Of a stretch of 64,000 nt of DNA, positions 50,781 through 59,052 are shown piece by piece. Within the stretch, counting starts at the first letter, position 1, and every line of letters starts with the position of its first letter. Source of the DNA: Chitinophaga pinensis. GTDB taxonomy: Bacteria; Bacteroidota; Bacteroidia; Chitinophagales; CAIOSU01. The notes beneath the pieces are model-generated. The model ran no database searches. It had not been told where the DNA came from and worked only from the letters and a program-made list of their open reading frames with translations. Location of the stretch: assembly GCA_945901065.1 (NCBI GenBank), contig CAMDKI010000003.1:186001-250000 (forward strand), given 5' to 3'. The translations under genes were made by a program, and so were the position numbers.

Positions 50781-51767
50781 TATATCCAGCATTCTTTCTA
50801 TCGATTTTTTAGAGCGTTCAATTAGGTCAGCCTCCAAATTTACTTCGGGACTACTATATTTCATGCACAAATAAACCTTCTCCAACGTATTCAATTTCAT
50901 GTGCGGGCAATCGTTACAGGCACATGAATTATTAGGCGGTGCGGGTATAAATGTTTTATTGGGGCTCTTCTTTCGCATTTGATGTATAATACCTGCTTCG
51001 GTAGCCACGATAAACTCTTTAGCATCATTAACCTGTGTATATTTCAACAAACCTGCTGTGCTACCTATGTAAGCCGCCTTATCCAATATAGGTGCTTCGC
51101 ACTCCGGATGAGCAATTAGCACCGCATGAGGATGTCGTTCTTGCAAACGGGTTATTTTCTCCAACGAAAAAATCTCATGCACCATACAGGCTCCATCCCA
51201 GAGCACCATATCGCGGCCTGTTTTCTTTATTAAATATGCTCCCAAATTTTTATCAGGCGCAAATATAATTGGCTGATCTTTTGGTATACTTTCAATTATC
51301 TGTACCGCATTGGTACTGGTGCATACAATATCACTCAGGGCCTTTATCTCTGCGGTACAGTTTACATACGTAACCACAATATGGCCAGGATACAACTTTT
51401 TAAAAGCCTCAAATTTATCTGGTGGGCAACTATCAGCTAAACTACAACCAGCCTTTAAATCGGGCAGCAACACCGTCTTATCAGGACTTAATATTTTGGC
51501 TGTTTCGGCCATAAAATGCACCCCGGCAAACACTATCACATCGGCATCAGTTTGGGCAGCTTGTTGCGAAAGTCCGAGGCTGTCGCCCACATAATCGGCA
51601 ATGTCCTGTATATCGGGGTCTTGGTAGTAGTGAGCCAGTATAACCGCATTTTTCTCTTTTTTAAGTTTTTCAATTTCCGCAAACAAATCCAATGTTGGGT
51701 CAACGAAAGTATCCAAAAAACCGCGGCTTTGTAAATTGCTTTTTGCTTCTGCTAGGCTAAGGGCCAT
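50760..51767 (-). CDS. nadA: Quinolinate synthase A
   Basis: NadA, a [4Fe-4S] enzyme, condenses iminoaspartate (from NadB) with DHAP to quinolinate in NAD synthesis. [21 protein letters not shown] and [13 protein letters not shown] mark the first domain, and the conserved Cys positions are in [18 protein letters not shown], and [10 protein letters not shown]. Length 335 aa matches the class. Upstream, 445 bp of non-coding DNA (51768-52211) separates it from the nadD stop. nadB lies 3 kb to the right on the other strand, nadC is not seen. Confidence 0.95.
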   Translation of the reverse strand: MALSLAEAKSNLQSRGFLDTFVDPTLDLFAEIEKLKKEKNAVILAHYYQDPDIQDIADYVGDSLGLSQQAAQTDADVIVFAGVHFMAETAKILSPDKTVLLPDLKAGCSLADSCPPDKFEAFKKLYPGHIVVTYVNCTAEIKALSDIVCTSTNAVQIIESIPKDQPIIFAPDKNLGAYLIKKTGRDMVLWDGACMVHEIFSLEKITRLQERHPHAVLIAHPECEAPILDKAAYIGSTAGLLKYTQVNDAKEFIVATEAGIIHQMRKKSPNKTFIPAPPNNSCACNDCPHMKLNTLEKVYLCMKYSSPEVNLEADLIERSKKSIERMLDISARFGL

Positions 51768-52211
51768 TTTATTATTATTAGTTTATTAAAGAGATTTCAT
51801 CATAATCATTAAGGCTGTGCATTCGGTTGTAACTCACCTCTAATTTACTTGCTCGTTTCGTTATTCCAATCATTTACTACGCTATTAACAAGTTGTTAGG
51901 GGTAATTGGTTCTGTAAATCAAGCACTTTAATATGTTGTGCACATAGTGTTGGTTTAAGATGGGGTTAATATAAAATTTACACACCCTGGTGGATAAGCC
52001 GAGGATAACTTGTGGGTAAAAAAGGGAAAAATAGGTTTGGTAAATAATAACTTTTAACATGGCAAAACTCTGTTTTCTTATCCGCTTTTCATCCCCACGC
52101 TACTAACAAAAAATGAACCGTTGATGTTAATTTCTCGTTTGTTAAATGCCTTATAAAACAGCCTAAAACCAAGGTTAAAATACTGCAATGTGTGTAACTT
52201 TTGTGCACCGA
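51768..52211. other. AT-rich intergenic region with DnaA-box-like motifs (candidate oriC)
   Basis: Within ~100 bp are GGTGGATAA (51990) and TGTGGGTAA (52009), each one base from the DnaA box TGTGGATAA, plus the partial boxes AGGATAACT (52003) and TTATCCGCT (52077). An AT-rich stretch (TTAATATAAAATTTA, 51967-51981) could be the unwinding element. No ORF of note. The three parS-like sites are 11-14 kb away. Also holds the nadA 5' region. dnaA is not nearby, and no strand-wide gene orientation change is obvious. Confidence 0.3.
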
Positions 52212-52790
52212 TTATTTGTAAAGGTTCATATGCTCTATATACAATCGCACTTTTTCGTGCACAAGGTATTTAATAGAGATACCCTCACTAATACACTGCC
52301 TTATGTAGCTTGCAGAAATATCCATTTGCGGAAAGGGGACTATTTGTACGCTAGTTTCAAAATTTTCGGGCGCCTTCGGCGCGGGTGTATCAGGACGCTG
52401 ATAAACAAATACAGTAAAGTGACGCAAAATAGCCTCGTAGTTTTTCCATTTGGTAATGTTGGCCAAGTTATCGGCACCCATGATAATGCTAAATCGGTAA
52501 TTAGGAAATTTTTCGGCTAGGTGCGCCAACGTATCAACAGTATAACTGGGTTTGGGCAACGAAAACTCAATGTTACTTACCCGAAAGCGATCATTGTCTT
52601 CGGTAGCAAGTGTTACCAAATGCAACCTATCATATTCGTTTAGCAAGCCCGTTTTGCTCTTTAGCGGGTTTTGTGGCGACACCACAAACCACACCTGGTC
52701 TATATTGGTATGCTCCACCAGTTGGTTGGCAATAACCAAGTGCCCCATGTGTATAGGGTTGAACGAACCAAAAAACAAACCAATGTGCAT
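52212..52790 (-). CDS. nadD: Nicotinate-nucleotide adenylyltransferase
   Basis: NadD adenylates nicotinate mononucleotide to deamido-NAD. The nucleotidyltransferase opening GLFFGSFNPIHMGHL contains the HxGH (HMGH) motif, followed by WFVVSPQNPLK, IMGADNLANITKWKN and the ISASYIRQCI block (the SxT/SxR motif of the family). ATG at 52790 chosen because a perfect -7 element lies at 52814-52821, inside the longer frame from 52826. Its 3' end faces the 445-bp candidate-origin gap before nadA. Confidence 0.94.
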   Translation of the reverse strand: MHIGLFFGSFNPIHMGHLVIANQLVEHTNIDQVWFVVSPQNPLKSKTGLLNEYDRLHLVTLATEDNDRFRVSNIEFSLPKPSYTVDTLAHLAEKFPNYRFSIIMGADNLANITKWKNYEAILRHFTVFVYQRPDTPAPKAPENFETSVQIVPFPQMDISASYIRQCISEGISIKYLVHEKVRLYIEHMNLYK

Positions 52791-52813
52791 GGTACTACTA
52801 TATAGTATACCTA

Positions 52814-52821
52814 CAAAGTTA
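52814..52821 (-). promoter_or_regulatory. -7 element of nadD, decides the start
   Basis: Minus-strand TAACTTTG, 23 bp before the ATG at 52790. Confidence 0.5.
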
Positions 52822-52858
52822 CGCAAATGTTTGGGGCGCGGATGAATATGGAATTTAT

Positions 52859-52876
52859 GAGCTACGAAGTACGATA
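52859..52876. repeat. Word repeat GAGCTACGAAGTACGATAG
   Basis: Shares CTACGAAGTACGAT-type words with 36167-36256 and 30657-30690. Confidence 0.4.
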
Positions 52877-53062
52877 GAAAGAGGAGGCGGCTGATGTTTT
52901 TTTCGTTTGTAAGTAAATATTAGCTAATTTGTAAGCTATAGCTCAACCTTGTTTCCGCTAAGGCGGAAAGTATCGCAAATCCGTATACGCTGCTAATCAA
53001 AAGTATGTCTGGATCCGGCGACTTCGCCTGAGGCGGGACAGGGTGAAGACGTGGGGTCTGTT

Positions 53063-53091
53063 TCATCCTCGTCTTTTTTTGACGAGGATGA
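53063..53091. repeat. Perfect hairpin with T7 loop
   Basis: TCATCCTCGTC (53063-53073) and GACGAGGATGA (53081-53091) flank seven T residues, followed by a run of eight or more G. The position, between nadD and the next gene and without an adjacent 3' end on the plus strand, does not suit a normal terminator. Confidence 0.5.
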
Positions 53092-53102
53092 GGGGGGGGC
53101 GT

Positions 53103-53129
53103 ACCCTTCGACTCCGCTCAGGGTGACAT
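53103..53129. repeat. CCCTTCGACTCCGCTCAGGGTGAC dispersed repeat
   Basis: CCCTTCGACTCCGCTCAGGG is followed by TGACATTC. This palindromic phrase is a very widespread intergenic repeat in environmental bacteria (from memory). With the hairpin at 53063 and the related CGGCGACTTCGCCTGAGGCGGG (~53020) it fills much of the 460-bp gap 52791-53250. Confidence 0.55.
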
Positions 53130-53250
53130 TCCCTTCGGTCTCGTTTTAAACTAGACAGCGTGACACGCGATTTGATTGCCACATGACTAAATAGTTAAGC
53201 CCACAACAACTAGACACTTTTTTATTACTTTAGGCGGAAATATCCTCCTC

Positions 53251-54441
53251 ATGCTCCGCTCGCTTAGTTGCCTTGTATTATTGGCCCTGCCTAGTTTCGT
53301 TTTCGGTCAATCTTCCCTGTCGCGCTCGCTTACCTTGCCAGTAACAAATGTTGCTGCCATCGATTCGGTTTTTCTGCAACTACAAACCAACAATATCGAA
53401 ATCCGCAACGACTCGATTCTCAACGAGCAACTGCTAGATTTGGTGCGCATAAAAGAGGCCGATAGTGTGCTTACTAAGCGCACCCAGCGCCACCATTCGG
53501 GTTTTGGCTGGCTGTTGGCGCCCTTCGGTATTCATTGGCGCGCCATTACCATGAACCGCGTTAAATACGTTGGTACAGCTAAAAGAGACATTGGCAACCC
53601 TGCCAAACCCGAGTACACGGAGTACGACATAAATATTGACGTAATGGCGCACACCCCAAAGTATATGGCTTTGGTATGGCAGGGCCAACAGCGCCAAAAA
53701 GAGGTAAATAAGAAAAACCTGCGAGGCCAAGACCCCAACAAACCACCGTTTATTGAGCCTACGCTTAAGACCGCCCAATACTACCGCATACACTGTGAGC
53801 TAACGCCGCCCAACCAATACCGCGAGCAAATTACGGAGCTGTTTTACCCTGTTACGGGCCACAAGGGTTTTGCAGGGCACCTCAATTTTGGCGAACCCCG
53901 TCCTACCCTAGGTGTTTATGGCCCGTTTGTGCTCGATTGTAACCACAATTGCCACATCGAAATACACCCCTATGATTGGTTGTGGTGGTTGGATGTAAAC
54001 CCTGCCAAAGATAGCCTAGCCAACGAAAAACGCTGGCTGGTGGGTTTGCAACGTGAGGGCAGCAACCGTTTCCGCAAATGGGCCACCAGCCCAAGGGTGG
54101 GACTGGTATCGGTGCCGTTTTTGTTTGCCATTGATGAGGCCAACCCCACTGTATTGATTGAGCACCTGGTGCACAGCGATTTTGTGCCCGAAGCCTTACA
54201 AACCTTACCCGAGCTGCCTGCCGATGCCCTAGATATGAACTTTACGGAAATGACCGTATCGCTTACCAACCAACTAAAAGAGGATAAAAACCTTACTATC
54301 CGCACCAACCAACCCATTGATAGCGAAGGGCTGCGCATGTGGCTATCGGAAGTTGAATCCGATGGGCAATTGATAAAAGGCTACATCAACATAGCGGTAT
54401 CGGTAAAAGATATTTATACCGCACGGGTAACGGTGCGATAA
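53251..54441 (+). CDS. Secreted protein of unknown function
   Basis: Signal peptide (MLRSLSCLVLLALPSFVFGQ) leads to a 376-residue soluble region rich in Pro, Trp and charged residues (FGWLLAPFGIHWRAITM, DCNHNCHIEIHPYDWLWWLDV, WLVGLQREGSNRFRKWATSPR). No membrane helix and no sorting domain. One CxHxxxHI-type phrase (DCNHNCHIEIH) could bind a metal, speculatively. I do not recognise a family. It is between nadD and nadB, with a promoter-like TACTTTAG (53226-53233) 17 bp upstream. Confidence 0.72.
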   Translation: MLRSLSCLVLLALPSFVFGQSSLSRSLTLPVTNVAAIDSVFLQLQTNNIEIRNDSILNEQLLDLVRIKEADSVLTKRTQRHHSGFGWLLAPFGIHWRAITMNRVKYVGTAKRDIGNPAKPEYTEYDINIDVMAHTPKYMALVWQGQQRQKEVNKKNLRGQDPNKPPFIEPTLKTAQYYRIHCELTPPNQYREQITELFYPVTGHKGFAGHLNFGEPRPTLGVYGPFVLDCNHNCHIEIHPYDWLWWLDVNPAKDSLANEKRWLVGLQREGSNRFRKWATSPRVGLVSVPFLFAIDEANPTVLIEHLVHSDFVPEALQTLPELPADALDMNFTEMTVSLTNQLKEDKNLTIRTNQPIDSEGLRMWLSEVESDGQLIKGYINIAVSVKDIYTARVTVR

Positions 54442-54556
54442 GTTTGGTTGTACCACAATTCTTAAAAATTTTCCCATAAACCCTACATTCACCAAATGCA
54501 AGGATTAATTTTAACCTTTGTATAGGCTAAGTGTTACACTTAGCAGAATGTAGTGT

Positions 54557-56158
54557 ATGACCAACAGGACAGATTTTTTGGTAATTGGCTCCGGTATTGC
54601 GGGCCTTACCTTCGCAGTTAAAACCGCTGAGCGTTTCCCCAGCCGCAAAGTAACCATTATAACCAAGGCCGACGAGGATGAGAGCAACACCAAGTATGCC
54701 CAAGGGGGCGTGGCGGCGGTCTGGAATTTTGATGACGATAGCTTTGATAAACATGTAGCCGATACCTTAGATGCAGGCGATGGCCTATGCAATTTGGAGG
54801 TGGTTGAGGCGGTAGTAAAAGAAGGTCCGCAGCGCATACGTGAGATAATAGAGTGGGGCGCCCAGTTTGATAAAGACGATAGTGGCGAATACCACCTGGG
54901 CAAAGAGGGTGGGCACACAGCCAACCGTATACTGCACTTTAAAGATGCCACCGGCAAAGAGATTGAGCGGGCCCTTATAAATCATGCTCATTCGCTACCA
55001 AACATTGAGATACTAACGCACCATTACGTTATCGACATCATTACACAGCACCATTTGGGTGGGGCCATTACTAGGGTTACACCGAGCATAACCTGCTATG
55101 GCGTATATGTGTTGAACCTAGAGACCAACCGCACCGAAAAAATATTGAGCTGCATAACCATGATGGCTACTGGCGGGGCGGGGCAAGTTTACAAAAGCAC
55201 CACTAACCCACGCATCGCCACTGGCGATGGTATAGCCATGATTTACCGCGCCAAGGGCCGTGTAATGGACATGGAGTTTATACAGTTTCACCCAACATCG
55301 TTGTACAACCCCGGCGAGAGTCCGTCGTTTTTGATAAGCGAGGCTGTGCGCGGCGATGGGGCCATATTGCGTTTGGCCAATGGAGAGGAGTTTATGCATG
55401 ACTACGACCCGCGCGGCTCGTTGGCACCTCGCGATATTGTGGCCCGTGCTATTGATAACGAGATGAAAAAAGCGGGCGAAGACCACCTTTACCTTGACTG
55501 CACGCACATGGACAAGGCGGCTTTTATCCACCATTTCCCGAATATTTACGAAAAGTGCGCCAGTATTGGTATTCACGTTGAAAAGGACATGATACCCGTA
55601 GTGCCGGCCGCACACTATACCTGCGGCGGTATATTGGTAGATATGAACGGGCAAAGCAGCATTAACAATCTATATGCTTGTGGCGAGTGCTCGGCTACTG
55701 GCTTGCATGGCGCCAATCGTTTGGCTAGCAATTCATTGCTAGAGGCTATGGTGTATGCCCACCGCATATTTGAGGATGCCGCCAAACGCATTGATAGTTG
55801 CCACTTTGAGGAACGTATACCCGACTGGGATGCCGCCGGCACTAGCGAGCCGCAAGAGTTGGTGCTTATTTCGCAAAGCCGAAAGGAGCTGCAAGAGATC
55901 ATGAGCAACTACGTGGGCATTGTACGTAGCGATGTGCGCCTAGAGCGGGCTTTGGTTCGATTGAACATGTTGCATAAAGAAACCGAAGAACTCTACGAAA
56001 AAACCATCCTCAGCCCACAACTGTGCGAATTGCGCAACATGATCACCATCGGCTACCTCATTACCAAAAGCTCCGCCATCCGCAAAGAGAGCCGTGGCCT
56101 TCACTTCACCACCGACTACCCTGAGAAAAAGGCGTGGGCGGAGGATACGGTGCTGTAG
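54557..56158 (+). CDS. nadB: L-aspartate oxidase
   Basis: NadB, an FAD enzyme, oxidises aspartate to iminoaspartate for NadA. GSGIAGL near the start is the FAD fingerprint, then AQGGVAAVW, GGHTANRILHFKDATG, MEFIQFHPTSLY, YTCGGI, GECSATGLHGANRLASNSLLE are the family's signature blocks, ending in a helical C-terminal domain. 533 aa matches the class. ATG start at 54557; a loose -7-like TAACCTTTG occurs about 45 bp upstream. nadA and nadD lie within 4 kb, giving a loose NAD-synthesis cluster. Confidence 0.95.
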   Translation: MTNRTDFLVIGSGIAGLTFAVKTAERFPSRKVTIITKADEDESNTKYAQGGVAAVWNFDDDSFDKHVADTLDAGDGLCNLEVVEAVVKEGPQRIREIIEWGAQFDKDDSGEYHLGKEGGHTANRILHFKDATGKEIERALINHAHSLPNIEILTHHYVIDIITQHHLGGAITRVTPSITCYGVYVLNLETNRTEKILSCITMMATGGAGQVYKSTTNPRIATGDGIAMIYRAKGRVMDMEFIQFHPTSLYNPGESPSFLISEAVRGDGAILRLANGEEFMHDYDPRGSLAPRDIVARAIDNEMKKAGEDHLYLDCTHMDKAAFIHHFPNIYEKCASIGIHVEKDMIPVVPAAHYTCGGILVDMNGQSSINNLYACGECSATGLHGANRLASNSLLEAMVYAHRIFEDAAKRIDSCHFEERIPDWDAAGTSEPQELVLISQSRKELQEIMSNYVGIVRSDVRLERALVRLNMLHKETEELYEKTILSPQLCELRNMITIGYLITKSSAIRKESRGLHFTTDYPEKKAWAEDTVL

Positions 56159-56574
56159 GTGAGAGATGAGAAATTTGAAATGAGAGATGGGGTTGTGGCT
56201 GGAAATGAGTTCTTGGAATGGAAACAGCGTGAGCATGGATAAAGAACGTACTTTCCTAGTTTTCGCTTATTAACCGTTATGCCCTCAGCCTGCCCAGGTT
56301 CAAGCGACGCGAATAAAGACACATGAACACCAAACAATAATATGTCTCCTGATAGGGTTTAATTACGTCAAAAGACGCCATTTTTAGCGCAAATGCTGCA
56401 AAATATGGGCGTTTGAACCTACGGCTCAAAAAAGTTTTAAAAACGCAATAGCGTTAATTTGTGGATGTCGGTTTTTGACTTATTTTGTGGACACAATTAA
56501 CAAATAATATCATAAAACGGGAAAGAAGAAATACGCAGGTTCGGGTAAGCTATCAATCCTAATCATAATTCAAC
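56159..56574. other. Gap with short word repeats, no gene seen
   Basis: GAGAGATGAGAAATTTGAAATGAGAGATGG (start of the gap) is word-repetitive. A small hairpin AACGC/GCGTT at 56442-56455 is the only dyad I can see. No convincing ORF or promoter. Confidence 0.35.
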
Positions 56575-56805
56575 TCACGGTACCGGGTCATAACCATGTC
56601 CGCCCCAAGGGTGGCAACGGCCAATGCGCTTGGCGGTGAGCCAAAAGCCTTTGATGGGTCCATGTTTCTCGAATGCCTGTATGCCATACTCGCTGCAGGT
56701 TGGGTTGTAGCGGCAGCTGCGCGGCACCCATGGCGAAAGGATATATTTATATCCTTTGATGAGGATGATAAACGGAAAACTAAGAATTTGCTTGGTGCTG
56801 GGCAT
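56575..56805 (-). CDS. yidD: Membrane-protein insertion efficiency factor YidD
   Basis: The 76-residue protein has the YidD core GYKYILSPWVPRSCRYNPTCSEY and KRIGRCHPWGGHGYDPVP. It aids YidC-dependent membrane protein insertion. It overlaps the end of rnpA by 26 bp on the same strand, giving the conserved order rpmH-rnpA-yidD; yidC is not in the window. Confidence 0.95.
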   Translation of the reverse strand: MPSTKQILSFPFIILIKGYKYILSPWVPRSCRYNPTCSEYGIQAFEKHGPIKGFWLTAKRIGRCHPWGGHGYDPVP

Positions 56806-57199
56806 GTTGTTTGGCTAGCTTTTCCAGTCCGCGGGTAAGGGCAGTATCTATTTTGATGAACTCCATATCGGGCTGACCGTTGTAGAGTACCATTAACGTT
56901 ATCTGCTTTTGCTGTGCGGCTAGGTATTCATATAGCAAACCTTTGCGGCGGCGAAAAGATTCCTTGATGCGTCGCTTGATAAGGTTGCGACCATTGGCCA
57001 AGCGCACTTTGCGCTTGGGCACTGCTATACAGGTTTGCACCGGCGAGGGTTGGCTGGCATCGGCTGGCAGCCATATAAACTTGAAAGGGTACTCCGAAAC
57101 GGAAGTACCCTTCTCAAATAATTTTTCAATTGCTTTGCTGCTTTTTAGCCGCTCAACCTTCTTAAAACTTTGCTTACCATATAGTGCAAGTGCAGTCAT
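56780..57199 (-). CDS. rnpA: Ribonuclease P protein component
   Basis: RnpA binds the RNA subunit of RNase P. The family motif appears as RLANGRNLIKRRIKESFRR, and FKFIWLPAD and MVLYNGQPD are the beta-sheet. 139 aa is near the usual size. ATG start at 57199, 43 bp after the rpmH stop on the same strand. Confidence 0.94.
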   Translation of the reverse strand: MTALALYGKQSFKKVERLKSSKAIEKLFEKGTSVSEYPFKFIWLPADASQPSPVQTCIAVPKRKVRLANGRNLIKRRIKESFRRRKGLLYEYLAAQQKQITLMVLYNGQPDMEFIKIDTALTRGLEKLAKQHAQHQANS

Positions 57200-57242
57200 A
57201 ACTAGTAAGGGTTTAAACGAAAACAGGCAGGCTAATAGTACC

Positions 57243-57398
57243 TTACTTTAGGTTCTTAACGTCAGAAACGGTTAGTTTCTTACGGCCCCTTGCGCGGCGC
57301 TTTGCAATAATAGCACGGCCACCTTTCGTTGCCATTCTTTCACGGAAACCGTGTTTATTTCTTCTTTTCCTCTCTGAGGGTTGGAATGTCCGTTTCAT
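57243..57398 (-). CDS. rpmH: 50S ribosomal protein L34
   Basis: A 51-residue leftward frame, [20 protein letters not shown] and on to [12 protein letters not shown], is a full-length L34 (bL34). It is short enough to be missed by ORF callers. It heads the operon rpmH-rnpA-yidD. The ATG at 57398 has a perfect -7 element 35 bp upstream. Confidence 0.97.
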   Translation of the reverse strand: MKRTFQPSERKRRNKHGFRERMATKGGRAIIAKRRARGRKKLTVSDVKNLK

Positions 57399-57433
57399 CT
57401 TATCTAATATTCAGTAGTATGCTAAAAGGGCTA

Positions 57434-57441
57434 CAAAGATA
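57434..57441 (-). promoter_or_regulatory. -7 element of the rpmH-rnpA-yidD operon
   Basis: Minus-strand TATCTTTG, 35 bp before the rpmH ATG. Confidence 0.55.
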
Positions 57442-57482
57442 TGCCTTTATTTATAGTGAAGCAACTTTTTTGCACATCGTGT

Positions 57483-57511
57483 TAAAAAAGGGTGGATAGT
57501 TACCACCCTTT
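57483..57511 (-). terminator. Leftward hairpin terminator with no gene before it
   Basis: AAAGGGTGG (57487-57495) pairs with CCACCCTTT (57503-57511); on the minus strand it is followed by TTTTTTAAC. There is no minus-strand gene between here and 57795, so it may end a small RNA, or be a symmetric hairpin without function. Confidence 0.4.
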
Positions 57512-57756
57512 GAATGCGAAGATACTTGATATTACTTGGTTTATGGCCACAACTAGGACATTATCAACGATTGTATTTTGCATGGTTAATGACGTTTTAA
57601 ATGGGTCGTAAAATGACTTTAACTTAAAACTTGAATTAGTTCACTCTAGGTAATCGAGTGGCTATCTTGTAGCATATTTCACCCCTCCAACACACTTTAC
57701 ACAATAGAATATGTTTCACTTTCAAGGGTAAAAAGTGTAATTCTCACATGTTTGGC

Positions 57757-57764
57757 TATCTTTA
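57757..57764 (+). promoter_or_regulatory. Candidate -7 element of the Rieske gene
   Basis: TATCTTTA, one base from consensus, 31 bp before the ATG at 57796. Confidence 0.35.
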
Positions 57765-57795
57765 AAGCCTATCAACAACCGCCTGCAGTCTGCCT

Positions 57796-58980
57796 ATGTT
57801 TTTCTACTTCTTCGTTGCCGTAGTAGCGGCATTAATCATCGTTTTGGTATTCTTTTATTTAGCCGTATTTGTGATTGGCAAAAAGCGCAAGCGCCATACC
57901 TTTGATGAGGAATATGAAAAGGAGCGTGCCAAAAATTACCCTCCGCCTTACCCTAACGGTTGGTTTAGCCTCGGTAGCAGTAGTATGGTTAAGGCAGGAC
58001 AAGTAATTGAAGTGGCTGCTTTAGGCCAAAAGTTTGCCGTATTTAGGGGCGAAGATGGCAAAGTAGGCGTACTTGATGTATACTGCCCGCACCTTAACGC
58101 TAACCTAGCCAACGGCTGCGTAAAGGGTAACAACGTAGTGTGCCCCTTCCATGCTTGGGAGTTTGATAAAGACGGTAAATGTGCCCACATACCGTATACC
58201 GATACTATACCCCGCAAAGCCCAAACCAAGGCCTACTATGTGCAAGAAAACTGGGGCCTTATTATGCTTTGGCACCACAGCGACGGCATAGCACCTACTT
58301 GGAGCACCGAGGGCTGCCTAAAGGAAGTTGAGGAGTACAAATACCACAGCATGACTTCTGATGTGTTGCGCATACACTTGCAAGATTTTGCAGAAAACGG
58401 CGCTGACTATGCACACTTTGCCTTTGTACACGACATACTTACCATTCCTTTTGCCAACAGGTTTGTGTATGTAAAGCATACTCTTAATATTGAGTTTGGC
58501 GAAGGCGAAAGGGGCCACGAAGCTTATTTCTCAGACCAAGCCGATTTGGTGTTTAGAAAAAATGACCAACTAGTACCGCAGGCTGGTGGCTTTGCAACAG
58601 TTACATTCTTTGGTCCCGGCTTTTTGGTGTTTAAGTTTAAAACACGAGTTGCCAATGTGCTATTGGTAAAAACCTTTACCCCGCTGGGCGAACTGAAGGT
58701 GCGCATGGACGACTACGTTTACGCCCCAAAAGGCACGCCGGGCCTTATGATTAAGTATATTTTGGGTGAAGCTTCGGCACAGTTTCATGATGATATTGCT
58801 ATTTGGGAGAAGAAAAACTTTGCTACTAAACCGCTATTGGTAAAAGGCGATGGCCCGATTATGAAAATGCGTGCCTGGTATAGCCAGTTTTACACCGAAA
58901 ATAGCTACCTACAGCGCGGCACCCCAGCACCCAAAAAGCCCATAATGGCCGAGGAAGAGGAGTTGGTGGAGGCGCAATAA
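57796..58980 (+). CDS. Membrane-anchored Rieske oxygenase, DAF-36/Neverland-like
   Basis: N-terminal membrane helix (residues 2-28), then PPPYPNGWFSLGSS, a Rieske [2Fe-2S] site CPH (97-99) and CPFH (116-119), and the mononuclear-iron motif ENGADYAHFAFVH with Asn201, Asp204, His207 and His212. The order of helix, PYPNGW phrase, Rieske and iron sites is that of the cholesterol 7-desaturases DAF-36 and Neverland and of related KshA enzymes. A sterol or hopanoid-like lipid is a likely substrate; which one is inference. No ferredoxin or reductase gene adjoins. Ends in an acidic tail, followed by a perfect terminator. Confidence 0.8.
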   Translation: MFFYFFVAVVAALIIVLVFFYLAVFVIGKKRKRHTFDEEYEKERAKNYPPPYPNGWFSLGSSSMVKAGQVIEVAALGQKFAVFRGEDGKVGVLDVYCPHLNANLANGCVKGNNVVCPFHAWEFDKDGKCAHIPYTDTIPRKAQTKAYYVQENWGLIMLWHHSDGIAPTWSTEGCLKEVEEYKYHSMTSDVLRIHLQDFAENGADYAHFAFVHDILTIPFANRFVYVKHTLNIEFGEGERGHEAYFSDQADLVFRKNDQLVPQAGGFATVTFFGPGFLVFKFKTRVANVLLVKTFTPLGELKVRMDDYVYAPKGTPGLMIKYILGEASAQFHDDIAIWEKKNFATKPLLVKGDGPIMKMRAWYSQFYTENSYLQRGTPAPKKPIMAEEEELVEAQ

Positions 58981-58994
58981 ACCTTACAACACAT

Positions 58995-59031
58995 AAAAAC
59001 GCCGTCTTGTTTGAAACAAGACGGCGTTTTT
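58995..59031. terminator. Bidirectional terminator between Rieske gene and rho
   Basis: AAAAACGCCGTCTTG and CAAGACGGCGTTTTT pair around TTTGAAA; T runs on both strands suit the convergent genes. Confidence 0.9.
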
Positions 59032-59052
59032 TATTTACTGAAACAAGGCCTA

